Source: Lactarius indigo (taxonomy: Eukaryota; Basidiomycota; Agaricomycetes; Russulales; Russulaceae). Taken from it: a DNA stretch of 64,000 bases. The notes beneath the pieces were generated by a model. That model was not told where the DNA came from and ran no database searches. It saw only the letters and a program-made list of their open reading frames with translations. Every line of letters begins with the position of its first letter. Position 1 is the first letter of the stretch. The stretch spans positions 1,178,001 through 1,242,000 of the forward strand of contig JAFKAC010000003.1 in NCBI GenBank assembly GCA_025766275.1. The letters are read 5' to 3'. The position numbers were made by a program, and so were the translations under genes. Positions 37,158 through 49,402 of the stretch are shown here, piece after piece.

Positions 37158-37392
37158 CTTGAAAGAGGGAAACAGAGTACAGGGTGTGACCGACCGAGGA
37201 AAGGTGCGAATAGTATTTATGTACCATTTAGCAGGCGCCTGCTGAACCCCGAATGGACGCAGGAACATGGAGCGAGTCTCAGCCTTTGGTTTGTTCTCGC
37301 GCACAGGTCGGATCTAGATCTGCGGTTCGTACGGACGCAAAGTCAACTCTCGGACGACTCCCTACTACATGTACAGTCATCAGTCCGACTCT

Positions 37393-40300
37393 TTATGTGA
37401 GCTTGATCATAATATCTCCATATGCCCCTAATTGATTGACGCGCAGTACCCCTTTGGTCGTGAGCACTGCTAACATCTTAGCTCTCCCCATGTCAACAAC
37501 GAAATTTTAAAGCTCACCAAGACAGTGATAAAATGCAGCTGCAGCGACATGTCGTGTACTGGTTTCTCGAGGTGCCACGTTGTTGAACGCAATACCTTCC
37601 CAAGGTTGCTGAACAGTCTGAAGCTGCATTTTTACATACCTAATGATGCAACCATCAGTGACCATCACAACATAGACTGTTGGCCGCTTTCTTACTCTAA
37701 GAAGTTATACGAATTACGCTCAAGTGTGATTAAATCTGGCTCTGCTCCGGGGACGTTCCTCCGCAGAGGACTGGATGCTGGAACTTCACTACGCGGATCA
37801 GCAAAGCGTGTACCGGAGCTATTGCCTACCAACCATCGAACTCAAAGCTATCGTTGATCTGAGACCCTGTTCTCCCAAATGTTCCGGGGGAAAATCCGAG
37901 AATTCCGGGACCGCTATTCTGACCCGGAACAAGTGGGCTCTCGCGTCCACTGTTCCGTCCCGTCGCGGTAGATATATCTTTCAACCGGATATCGTCGCGC
38001 CCAATACTTATCCTGTCACTACCCATATCGAATGGTGCACCCGCTACGGACGAGCTTAGTCCAGCATTGTCCCAGGGAAATAGGGAGCTCTTGTGAGAAT
38101 CCGTCTTAACTTCAACATTCCGGCCCAGTTCAAAGGCACTCCCAGCGGGGAAGGATCCTATCGAGGCATGACGTGCTTGGCCAGGTTCCTTGGGGAAAGG
38201 TGTGAGGATTCGCCAACTTGTCCTCGAGACAGTGGGCCATTACCTCGGACGACCTCTGGTGTCCCTCATCGAACGCCCTCGGTTCAACTTCTTGATCACC
38301 AATTTTGTCAGCTCAGATGGTAAGAACAAAAAACACACACTACCCAAATCATCGATCATCGCCGCATCTATCTCGTAGACCTGATCTCGTTCAGGGAACC
38401 CTTCTGGTGTCTTCCTAGGCGATTCAGAAACTCGGTGATATCTTTCTGGCAATTCGCCTAGACTTTCATCAGCAAGAGTCTCATGTAAGGGGATAGTTCT
38501 TACCAGTGGTTTTGATGTGAAGTGCACCTGACCGCGCTTCCACCAGAACCTTGAAATTATCGGTCCAGAAGTCCACAAGGGTCGGAGCTTTCACTTCGTG
38601 GTATCAATACGAGTGCGAATGCAAGTGCGCACCGATCCGAGTCAGAAGTGACTCAGAACTTACAAATTTGCGGGACGCCGTATAACATCTGAGAGATCAG
38701 GTGAGCTCCCTCTTTTTCGAGCTTCCTGTCCTCGATTGAGCGGCGGATGACTTCCTGACTTTCCGCGTATCGCGCCCGCGCTGTCTAGTACACAGCGAGT
38801 GTGTGTGAGCTGCACACCATGAGTATAACAGGAAATTAGCGTACTTTCAGCTCTTCATCCGTGAGTTCGGTCCTTGCGTCAAGCTGAAGCCGAACTCGTT
38901 TGATTTTTTTTGGAACTGGCTCGGCTCCGCCGCCGGGTATAGGTTCTTCTGCCGTCCACTCAACTGCGGTATTCCCGAGTCTAGCTACATCTCCATCTGT
39001 GGCCCATGGGGGAGTAGGTGTGAGCACAATTGGAGATCGAAGACCCGGAGACTCTGGCGGCATTTCTAACCGGAATGAGTAACTCATCGTAGCCCACGTC
39101 GACGTGCGTACCTGCGCTCATTTCATCGAAGTTCTATTTTTAATGGTAAGCTGTAGTTAGTGTACTTATCAGTTACACACCCTTTTCCTAGCGGAGGGAG
39201 GTCTAGATCTTGGCACGTCATCCGTACCCAAGGGCTGCATCAGTTCAGTAAGAGCAAAGTTCTCCTCCTGGATAGGACCTATGTCCACATGAGCCTGGTC
39301 AGAGTGTGCGTGGAGTTCCTCTCCGACAGAAAGTCTGATGGGTCAAATGTGAATAATCAGTCGACGATTGGAATAGGGACTGACCTTGGCCGGACAGGGG
39401 CACTGGCCCAACCTTCCCCAAGCTCCTTCGCAAGCTCATCACCAAGGTCAAAGTCCTCACCATCCCCGAAGCCGAAGCCATCATCCATCGACGACGAAAA
39501 GGCCTCTTGCTCACCAGGCGGGCCATCCCAAAACGATACGTCAAACGACCCGGACATTATTTGTTCCAGGTTCTCCTCGAGGGTATGCATAGCTGCTCTT
39601 CCCATCTCAAGGTGAGGTAGAGGTCGTCTGTCTCGAGACTTTGCTTTTTTCTTCGGCCTTCCATATTCATCATCATCATCGGATTCGGCTTCCACTACGG
39701 GCTGTATTAGCTCTGACGAAATATTATTAACTGGGCACGGAATTAACCTTGTGCTCCCAGAATGTCCTGCCAGTCCTGGAGAGACGTGGAGTTATCATGC
39801 GTAACTCTGGTGCAAATAATATCGTATCACTCACGCCTAGAAAATCGTCCAAGTTGAGGCCAAGGGCCATTGCAGGGTCTAACCGCACAGTGACAGCTTC
39901 TGGCCTAGTGCAGAGCGTCTAGTGGTTTGGATCCACAAGGGCTATACGCACCTGACAAACGGCTGACCCATCTGCAAGTGGGACGAAGATGCAGATAATG
40001 CGTGTAGATCTCGAACCGCCTTTTTGAGAGAGGCAAAACAAGCATTCACATCGCCAAGAAAGATATCGTGCTTGACTGGAAGTTACTTAGTTCTATTCGA
40101 CTGAATAGAGAGGTATGTGTTACCTTTATAAACGCTGCACGGTGTAGGAGAGTAGAACTGCCAAACATATGCACGTGAGACCTACCGGGCAACTCCTACC
40201 ATCAGGTTACTAGAAAGGCGCAGGGCAAGTGGTTCAGCGGGTTCGGTGATTAGGCCACAGAGCTGGGTGATATCGGCGCCCATAACATCGCGTTTCGGCA

Positions 40301-40452
40301 ATTTCTTGAATGAGGATCTTGCACCAAGAGTAGCAGCGAGCCTACCGATTATATTGGTACAGCAAGCAAGGGCCAAGAGATACAGGTTCCCATTACCAAA
40401 GAAGACCAAAACCACTATCACGTCGGGACAACAGCTCTGAAGTGAAGAACAT
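37393..40452 (-). CDS. REC8: meiotic cohesin kleisin REC8
   Basis: Alpha-kleisin that closes the cohesin ring in meiosis. Start ATG 40450-40452; the N-terminal kleisin domain reads MFFTSELLSRRDSGFGLLW, LAATLGARSSFKKLPKRDV and EPLALRLSSNLMVGVAR, then VYKVKHDIFLGDV across an 11-base exon (40124-40134). The middle is acidic and Ser/Pro-rich, with GFGFGDGEDFDLGDELAKEL and the cohesin-typical TARARYAESQEVIRRSI and LVDFWTDNFKVLVEARSG. The C-terminal winged helix reads LITLERNSYNFLE, YVKMQLQTVQQ, RETSTRHVAAAAFYHCLVL and TTKGVLRVNQLGAYGDIMIK. About 14 exons, no frame breaks. Divergent from INCENP with 343 bases between starts. Rad21/Scc1 is the alternative, but the N- and C-terminal text is REC8-like. 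Confidence 0.85.
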
Positions 40453-40715
40453 GACGGTGGCTTTAAGAGGAGACTAGTCATTGCAACTATATGCGCACAC
40501 GGATTATAACATAGAGCCAGTTTCGATATTGCACTATAAGATGTTCCTCGCGCAAACGTATGAAGTAAACGGTTTACCATTTGTAGCTTTCATTTGAGAA
40601 TCTTTTTGAAGGTCAACATCTGTCGTACTGGAGACGATCGGCCCTGTTCATGCGGCGCAGAATCCTTGTCAGAACAGATCGACTTTGTCCCATCAGAAGT
40701 GGACCAGATAACGAT

Positions 40716-40731
40716 CACGTGATGGACGCGT
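40716..40731. promoter_or_regulatory. E-box (CACGTG) and MCB box (ACGCGT) in the REC8/INCENP promoter
   Basis: CACGTG at 40716-40721 lies inside the palindrome ATCACGTGAT (40714-40723). ACGCGT at 40726-40731 follows four bases later, 65 bases before the INCENP ATG and 274 before the REC8 ATG. MCB is the MBF site of G1/S and, in fission yeast, of some meiotic genes. Activity here is inferred. Confidence 0.4.
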
Positions 40732-40795
40732 CTCATTCGAACAACCGGAACAAGCTCCATCAAACGGCCACGACTCTGCAACCTTCTCTGCAACT

Positions 40796-43700
40796 ATGAC
40801 CTCTGGGATTCTAAGATGGACTTCCTCGATCCGAGACTCCATGATAAATGATCCAGGAAGACAATTTTTTGAGGATCAAGTACAGTCTCAAGGGTTCCTT
40901 TTTCTCGAAGAGTACATTGACAATATATGGGCGGCAGCGAAGCAGGAGTAAGTCATCACAACCCTCCAATCCACTTTTCTGACTTTTTCTGACTTGTAAC
41001 CAGTTCTTTTGTTGATCTTGTAAAGACGCCGGGAAGGAGACGTGTTTCTCCCCAGAAGGCCCGACCAGCGGTTACCACCCATGTTTTGCCAGATGAGATG
41101 GATATCTTTCAATCTCACTTTCCCAAGTCATCCCCACCTCCGCTTGCGAGCATCGCTGAGCGTAGTGACCACACTATTGATCTCTCTCCTGAAATTCGTC
41201 GTTCCCATTCAGCCATCGTCGAGGAAACGGAAGACATCGAGGAGGATGTCGCACCATCCTTGCCACCGGATCCTCTTGCTTCGCCTGCGTTTGTTGACAT
41301 GAGTGTGCCTCTTAGAGAAGAAGCCTCCGGAGCTGGGATCCCCCGAAATCCCAGCCTCCCGAATTTCCCTAGTCTAGCCGCGCCGTCTCCTCTGCGGAAG
41401 TCTACATGGAATCTACGCGAGTCTTCTCTTGAACCCAGTCAAGCCACTACGCCCGGAACCGGTCTGACGGGCCATCATACCTCGTGGCTTGCGAAGGTTC
41501 GCGAGGCGAAAGCGATGGAGGTAACTATCAAACGAGCTAGTGTCGCTCCTGCTAGCCTCGTTGCTCACTCAAACGGCGTGAAGCGCAAAAGTGAGGAGAT
41601 AGAGATACCGGGTCAATTGCCTCATGATGACGAACACGAGGAGCGGAAAGTAAAGATACCCAAGACGTCCCCGCCCGACGCCACCGAGACGGTCGACTTC
41701 GAATCGCAGCCTTCGACCACATCTGCACTCCAATTACAAGCAGCCGACGTTCACATAGCAAAGTCTGCAGATAGTGCCCCATTCCTGCAAGCGGACTCGG
41801 AAGCTGATTTGATGGCACCCATGAGGAAGGCTATCGAGACTCTTCGTGCGCGTACTGGCAAGTCTGTTGCTGGGAATCTTGTGGAAGCGAGTACACAGGA
41901 GCGTCTTGGAGTTGACGCAGAAGTCGCTAAGGCTGACGTGCATCCCCGGCCAAATCCCCTCTATCCCACCTTGACTCGAGATACGTTGACCACCGAGGCA
42001 ATTACTCTTGCTACTACCCCGCCTGAGTCGGGTCAGCAGGTTGCTGAGCCTAATATCTCCGCAGCGTCCCACGAGGCAGGAAAGCGTCTCAGTTTATCTG
42101 ACCTCGTTTCAAAACACGAACAGAGCAACGCGGCCAAACGCACATCGACTAACGAGACAAGTATTTCCACAACGCCGCCAGATTCTCCACCTGCCATTAA
42201 AAAAACCACATTCTTCGCTCCCGGTGGTCCAGTATTCAATAAACCCCCTCCAGTTTTTGTTCCTCCACCTACTGCCGTGCCAAATTTATCGCCGTCTGTC
42301 GGCTCTGATGTTCCAAAGGAGCACACGTCAGAACTTCCAGGTTATGCGATCGGCGCCCCATTTGGTCTAGGCCTACACCCGACGAAATTGTCGAAGTCGC
42401 CACCACTTGCTCTCCTCTCGGGACATTCAACACAGTCCAGCTCGTTCTCAGACAATGTATTTGGCTCTCAAAACAATGTCCTAACATGGAGGCCAGACAG
42501 TCAGGACACACAGGTGACTTCGCAAGAATCGCTGCCGGTTCTTGAGAAGAGGGAGCACCCAGATCTTGATGATGACGATAGCTGGCGCTTAGACGACAAA
42601 TTCGCAGCAACCAACCAGATGTGGACTCCATTCGCGGGTGTCACGGCTGTTGAGGACAGCATGACATGGAGTACGGTACCATCCCAAAGTCAGATGGGAA
42701 GTAAGAGCCCACGACAAGATCCAACTGAAGGCGGAATAGCTGCAGCGACACGAAGCCAACAGTTCCAAGATGCTGTTGATGAGTCGGACGAAGACATGGA
42801 CGTTGACGACGACATAAAGAGCGATACGATGGACGCGGGGAAACAAACCATAGGCCTCTTAACAGTAAGGCAATGATTCCTCTCTTCGTTGTCACAAATG
42901 ACCGATCGTGACCACAGACCAACCACGACGCAACAAAGAGCCAGCTTTCCGTGGCATCTTCCAGCGGCGAATCGTCGCAGCCTGTTGGGTTCTTCGGCCA
43001 AGCAACGAAACTTGTTAGCACTATGCTTGGTGTCAGCAAGAAGACCAAAACCGAGCCACCAAAAAGCATTCAGCTGGCGGCTGCAGCTGCCAAGAAGGTA
43101 ATCTTTTCCAAATACGCACATTTGCAACGCCATTGATTATTCTTAATGCTCAGCAACAGGAAGAACAAGATCGCAAGGCGGCCCGCCTTAAGGACATGGA
43201 AGCAAGGCGTCAGGCAGTGTTGCAAAAGAAAGTGGATGAAGAGAAGATCAAAATTGATGAGGAAGAAAAGAAAGCAAAAGATAGCGCCGACCGCCGAAAG
43301 AAAGAGCGCGAAGAGAACACAGGAAAGCGACCACTTGTCAAGGCAGATTCGAAGGTCGGCTCAAATACCGTGTTCTGAGAGTTTACTAACGCACCTCTTA
43401 TTGAAGCACCTTGAAGAGGACAATAAGAAGAAAAAGACGATCGTTGAGGTACCGAAAGTGAAGCCGCCATCAAAAGAGAAAAAAGAGGCACCCCCAACTC
43501 GCATCAGAAAGCCTAGCCAGACTACAAGTGTGAGGGCAGTGACCATCACCAAGCAGCCATCTACGATGTCGCTCAATCAAACTACGGGTTCCAAAGCCGC
43601 GCTAATAGAGAAGCCCGCTGTCAAAGCCACTCCCGCTCCTGCCTCGGCTAAAGGCAAAGGCAAAGCACCAGCAGGCTCTGAGGACGCCCCATCAAAGAAG

Positions 43701-44045
43701 GCAGCGCATAAACGGCCCGATGCAGAGCCGCCAGTAACGAGCGAGATGATCGAGCTGCCAGAACCGAACAGCGAGTATTCGGACTCGGAAGACGAAAATC
43801 GCGCGCGAAAATTCGATGCGCCCGTATGGACACAGTCACCCGAACTACGTGCCGCACTGGAGTCGCAAAGCAGGGTAAATCCGGACGACATTTTTGGACC
43901 CGTACGCCCTCTACGAATGGAGGATATATTCAGAAACCGAACGAGCCGATTCCGGGCACGCACGAGTTCTGCTAATTGGTCAGGGCCAGATGGATTAAAG
44001 CAAGAAGAGGAGCGGGAGTACGCTCGACGGATGGGATTCCGTTAA
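40796..44045 (+). CDS. SLI15: INCENP, chromosomal passenger complex scaffold
   Basis: Binds and activates Aurora kinase and places it on centromeres and the spindle midzone. Five exons (40796-40947, 41004-42864, 42918-43097, 43154-43354, 43407-44045) with intact frame, about 1010 aa. The N-terminal CEN-like segment is RQFFEDQVQSQGFLFLEEYI then DNIWAAAKQ, followed by KTPGRRRVSPQKARP. A long disordered Ser/Pro-rich middle has Cdk-type sites and acidic patches. Exon 4 and the next form a Glu/Lys/Arg-rich single helix (QQEEQDRKAARLKDMEARRQ). The C-terminal IN-box reads SEYSDSEDENRARKFDAPVW, TQSPELRAALESQ, PDDIFGPVRPLRMEDIF and ends TSSANWSGPDGL. The start was fixed by splicing exon 1 to the KTPGRRR exon. 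Confidence 0.88.
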
Positions 44046-44207
44046 TTTGAATTTAATGTATTGTAGCACGTGCTATGAACGGGAATAGCCGAACCGGGTT
44101 GACGAGTGTTTGTGGCCCGCAAGTGAGCTGCGCCTGCGACCCCCAGTCAACCCGACCCGACTAACACTTGTGGCACCTTCTCTCTCTCTTTTCCTACTCT
44201 CATCACC

Positions 44208-46709
44208 ATGGCCTCATCTTCTTCCTCATCTCCTGAATTATCACCACCTTCCCATACACATCCACCCAACCCTTACAAGTACTCCACCATCGACGAAGTC
44301 CTTGACGATCTTTCCAGGTTAGATTCCATCCTACTGTATCTTTCTTGCCATTAATCTCCAGCTCAGTCGATTCATTCTCAATCTTCCGGATGGTGAATTA
44401 GCATCTTTGGAGCGGATATGTTTCCAAGTCGAACAAGCGTATGGCTCTGTGTCTTACCTCTACCCATTTCTCACTAATCCGCTTTTACCTTCAGACATTG
44501 GTACTATGAAGATTTCATCCGAGAAGAAAACTCCAAATTTCCTTCGTTACCCTTGAAAAAGTTCTCCGAGATGTTCTTCCAAGCATGTCCCCTCCTCGAG
44601 CGCTGGAGTGGTGATCATGATGGCGCATTTGACCATTTTATGCGCTACAAGACCAGAGTCCCTGTCTGTGGTGCGATTATGCTCAATGACTCCTGGGATA
44701 AGGTGGGTTTCACGCCTTTCTTCTGTGATCCGCAGCTTAGGCTGCGCGGTTCAGGTGGTGCTTGTGAAAGGCTGGAAGTCTTCTTCGGGATGGGGTTTCC
44801 CAAAAGGGAAGATAAACCAGAATGAACCCCCTCATGAGTGTGCCGCGCGCGAAGTATGCCATTCCTTTTACTGTTTAAGGCTTCGTCGTAATCTCCGTTC
44901 AGGTTGCAGAAGAAACCGGTTACAACCTCAATGGCAAGATAGACCCCGAAAGCGTAATTGAAATGGAAATCAAGGAACAACAAATCTCGCTCTTTGTCGT
45001 TCCCGGAGTTCCCGAGGACTTTCCCTTTGAAACCAAAACACGCAAAGAAATTAGCGTGAGTGACCTCCGGCCATAACGAAGCATTGAGCGGACTTTTTCT
45101 GCCCAGAAAATCGAGTGGTTCAGGCTCGCTGATCTGCCTACGTGGAAGCGGAATAAGGCTGTCCCGGGAAAATTTTATCTTATTTCACCTTTCATTGGGT
45201 GCGCCATATCCGTCACACCGAACGTCCCTTACTGATCATCGATCAAGCCCTCTGAAAGCATTCATCAATGAGCACAAGCCCCGAAAACCATCGCGGCGGA
45301 CACCACGAACCAAGGATTCTCGGCCTAAACCAGAGTTTCCCGATGAGAGCGATGCTTCAGTCGTAGAGTTCCATTCCCGCCCTACACCACACTTGGATGC
45401 AAGTGCACAAGAGTCAGGCTCCCAAACTTCATCGGCTGACAACGGAGATCCTCAGACCCCTTCACCGTTGTACAGCGAGGCCCTTGCCACCCACGTCGAT
45501 ATTGCGCCAGTGACAGAGAGTAATGGTTTCGGTGCTAAGACAGTCGACCCCCACTTTGCTCGCCTTCTCAGTGCTTTGACGTCCTCCGCTAAAGCCAATG
45601 GGGGCGATGTTGGGAAAATCGACAATGTGCCTTTGGCCAGTGCTGTACCCCTCCCTGTCTCGGTACCTCTCGCAACTGGAGAAGTAATTACATCACATGG
45701 AAGCCCCCAGGCTCGTACGGCGCCTTCATCTATCAACGTTGCAGGGGATTCCGCTGCCACTACCCTTTCTCGCCCCTCGTCTAAATCATCCAAGCAACAA
45801 GCGAATGTGGCAGTTCCGTCAGACAAGTCGAGCCGTCTCGATAATTCTTCTCCCGGGGCTCACATGTCATCACCGTCACTAGCAAGCTTGTCAACAGCTA
45901 TGTCGGGGTTGTCAACGCCTCAATCACCAAGTGCAAAATCCGCCCATTCGAGGGGAACGTCCATGATTATGGCTGATCTTTCTCCCTATCTGGCCCGACC
46001 TGCTGGCATTCCCGTAAACGGCAAGCGACTGAAGCAACTCGCCCTTCTTGAGACGGTCGCCGACCAGTCATCTCGAATGACACCTGCCCCGGCAATGCGG
46101 CCGACGACGCACCTACAATTGTCTCCTGGCCAAGTTCCACCTACCCCCGCTCATGCCCCACTCCCCCCCAATACTGCGATGCCTCATAACTTCACTAACT
46201 TATCGTCAATGTATTCCAATACCCATGGACCCTACTTGCACCACGTACCTCAGACAGGACATTTTAATCCACCAACCCCAGATAATGCGTTCATTGTACG
46301 TCCGCGAACCAGCAATTCTTTCTACCCAGCTCCGAGTCATCCCCCGCGACCATTCAACTCTCGAGGAAGCATGAATCAAGCCCAGCTGCTTGGTGCACTC
46401 TCGGGAACATCCTACCCGTCTTCGTCGGGCTTTCACCGACTCCCAATTCCGCCGATGACTAACGTCCCTGGTCCTGGCACTTATACTATTCCACCTATCC
46501 CGTCTGTCATGGTTGGTATACCACCTCGGAGTGGTCCTTACCCGCCTGCCAGAGGTCCACCGCTGCGAGCTCAACCTTCACGTTCTGCCTCCGGACCAGC
46601 CCCGGCTCAAAGTCTACCTTTCACTCCCGCAGTCCCGTTCTCCCATTCAACTGTGAGCCCTCAGAACTCTCAGTTGTTGAGCATCTTGAACCGCGGCTCG
46701 GGCCAGTGA
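44208..46709 (+). CDS. DCP2: mRNA-decapping enzyme subunit 2
   Basis: Nudix hydrolase that removes the m7G cap in 5'-3' mRNA decay. Seven exons (44208-44317, 44367-44438, 44495-44702, 44755-44853, 44903-45055, 45107-45198, 45248-46709) give about 731 aa, no frame breaks. The N-terminal box A domain reads [39 protein letters not shown] and [11 protein letters not shown]. The Nudix domain has [20 protein letters not shown] then REVAEETGY, giving the Gx5Ex7REVxEExG box. Box B follows: [17 protein letters not shown] and [19 protein letters not shown]. The C-terminal 480 residues are disordered and Pro/Ser-rich with short leucine motifs ([12 protein letters not shown] at the end) that probably bind decapping factors. 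Confidence 0.93.
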
Positions 46710-49402
46710 ACCGTCCCATCCATCGACCGTTACGAGTGTTACAACACCGGCACAGGTCACTTTTTTAATCTTATATGGACGATCGTCACAAGTGTAACAT
46801 AAGTAAACTTTACTTCGCACCAATTCGTACGCATCCTCCATTTTGAAGTTATTCTACTCTGGTCTCTTGTCTTGCTTGGTCTTGTCCCTTGCGTTCACTT
46901 TACGGTCATTTTTCACAGTTCATTTCACCACTCCACAATGTCCACTTTGTGCCGATATCTTTACACTCCTCTTCACTCGAAACATTTTCACCGTCGCGAC
47001 ATCTCAAAGTGAGGAGGATTGTAGCTGCCTTGTTAAATTCTACTGAGTCGCCTGTCCCCACGCTCATTCCATCCCTTTTGCTGCCCCGTCATACAACATC
47101 ACCCCTGATTATCGCAGAAATGTAGTTTTGTAGCGTAGTGCTTGTTCGCTTTCTGGAATGTTTTAGTTGATCAATGTGCCATCTGACTGTCGATTACCAG
47201 AACTATGGAGTTCTGATGGACCACATGTCTTGCCAACGGGAAACGTGCGTGATTTCGATTTCCGCTGTTGCCTAGGCTCGTAGTGTTTAAATACGCGGCC
47301 CAGAGCATGCTGGTGAGCTGTCGCCCATTTCGTCGTGGGAAATGTGTAAATACGTATTAATTGCGTGGTGCAGTACAATAATAACCAATACCCTTGATTG
47401 GCAGTTGGGACCAACAGGTCGACGCAACCTTGTTTTCACGACGCTTGATTGGGAAGTTCTCTGCCTTCGGGTCACACGTCACATCTGACCTTCAGATCCA
47501 GAGGATGGCCCCTTGGGGGGGAGGGAAGAAGTATACTTGGAGGTTGCTTGCTGGCACCTGGGAGCCGGGTTAAATATTTCCGATGAGTCCCGTCTCAACG
47601 AAGGCATAGAAAAATAGGTTTCTGAGCGCTACTCGATTTATGTACATGGCGTACGTGAGGAATCGAAGCACGGAATAAGCGATGAACCACCGCCGTGGCG
47701 TAACATCGCACACGTGTCATTGAGTAGACAGGTCACACGGAGCATTCTTGGAAAAGTTTAAGGAAGAGAAGAGCGGGGGAGGAGGAGAAAGGGAGTGGGG
47801 CGCGTCTTCTTTGCGCCTCGGGTGCGAATGAGTCCGACCTAGCGGGTTATGGGGCTGGCGCAAACTTGAAGAGAAAACGAGAGAAACTGTCGGGCGTCTC
47901 CCAAGCGGGCGAGCGTGACCGTGATGTGATGTGTACAGTACAGCAACACATGTCGGGGTTTCTGGGTTCAGTGGCGTGGTGAGAGCACCGGACCAAACGT
48001 GAGAGAAAGGCAGAGAAGCGGCGCAATCACGTTTTTATTTCACTATGGTTTCGCGAAAGCTTCGATCGGTCGAGCCGTCGAGACGAGACTAAACCGATTT
48101 GGGGGGGTCACCAACAAAGGCGCTCGACCAACATGCCACACAACTGCGGGAGCCACAGGACACGAGGCTGGGACGCGAAGAGCCTATCGGCCCCGTGCCG
48201 GTGATCCCCTAAGGCGCAAAGTGCGAGGAAAAGGTCTCGGTCCCAACTTCTCGGCAGTGACCTCAGAGTTTCGGTTCGGGGAAGGTGGGGTGAGCTGTCG
48301 ATTGGGTGGTGGGAGATGCGGTCATGTGTACCCCAGGTAGAAGCGCCGTGTACGTACCATGGGTTGCGCTAGGGTGACAAGGGAAGAGCTAAGTGCCGGA
48401 GCATTACGTTGCAATGGTTGCGTCACCAGTTGAGCACGAGGGTGTTTTTTTCACTTCCCTTCCCACAGACCGCAGGTGGTGATGGGGTTGGTATTCTACC
48501 GGCTGGCGAGCAGGTGCGTGCTGTACGTGGTGAGGCTGAGCCGGAAACCGGAATATGGAACCATAGCGCTGGCTGGCGGCTTCCCATCCGGAATGAGCGG
48601 AGAGAAAAATTGCAGGAAGCCGGGCAGGCTAACCCCAATGAATAGCACAAGGAAGGCATACGCGTAAGCTGGATCGTTTTGTTGTCACACAGCCGCTACA
48701 CGCATGAAATGGGCAAGAAAACCCCATTCGTCCTGTTGGTGTGGTAGGCTCGCGGAGCCGATCGGAAGCGCGAAGATCATGCGAACACGCACGGTTGCGG
48801 GGCGGCGAGCTTGCGTCCGCTATTCTTGAAGCGCATGCGCGTAAGTGAGCTATTATGGAGCTACAGTAGCAGCGTTGGCACGGTGAGCAAAAACTATCAT
48901 AGGTTTACGAGGTTCTATGCGTGTCTAGAACGCCACGATCTTTGAATCTTTAGCACGGATTCAATTACACATGGATGAGACCAACCCTAACTAAGTAAGA
49001 TGGGGTGTGTTCGGAATTGTATTGGTTAATTCAGCGGCTACAACGTGGGGAGGGGCCAAGTTCGCCAAGCCTGAGGATGGTGTGGCTTCCGGCTGCCACT
49101 CGACAGCTGGTGATTCCATGCGGATCAATCGATGAATGGGACCGCGCTATCATAGTCCAAGTGGTCTGGGTTGAGCTACACACAGTGGCCAGACTTCGGT
49201 GAGAGGGCTAAAACCAGTTTTCGTCTAAATCCGGCCCGAAATCGGAGAATTGTTGTGGCGTGGACTTGGTGGGGTCCAAAACAACGTCGGCTCCTGTATC
49301 CACTTGTGGAACGTTACCACGGGCATCCTTTTTTTTTTTTTTTAGCCTCGCAGCGACACCCTTTCTGTCAATCCATGGGACTTGGCTTGGCCGTGCTTTA
49401 AC
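46710..49402. other. largest gene-free interval, about 2.7 kb
   Basis: From the DCP2 stop to the PRPP synthetase start. Open frames reach about 113 codons (47999-48340) but have no recognised similarity, no consistent splice sites and odd composition. A poly-T run lies at about 49329-49343. I see no tRNA, repeat array or transposon; it may hold a long leader or an unrecognised non-coding gene. Confidence 0.6.

Noticed and set aside
45199..45247. Apparent one-base frame problem in DCP2 at this intron
   Set aside because: Resolved by using the donor after ATTGG (45198), which gives SPFIGPLKAF in frame.
47999..48340. 113-codon plus-strand open frame in the gene-free interval
   Set aside because: No recognisable domain, atypical composition and no splice context.
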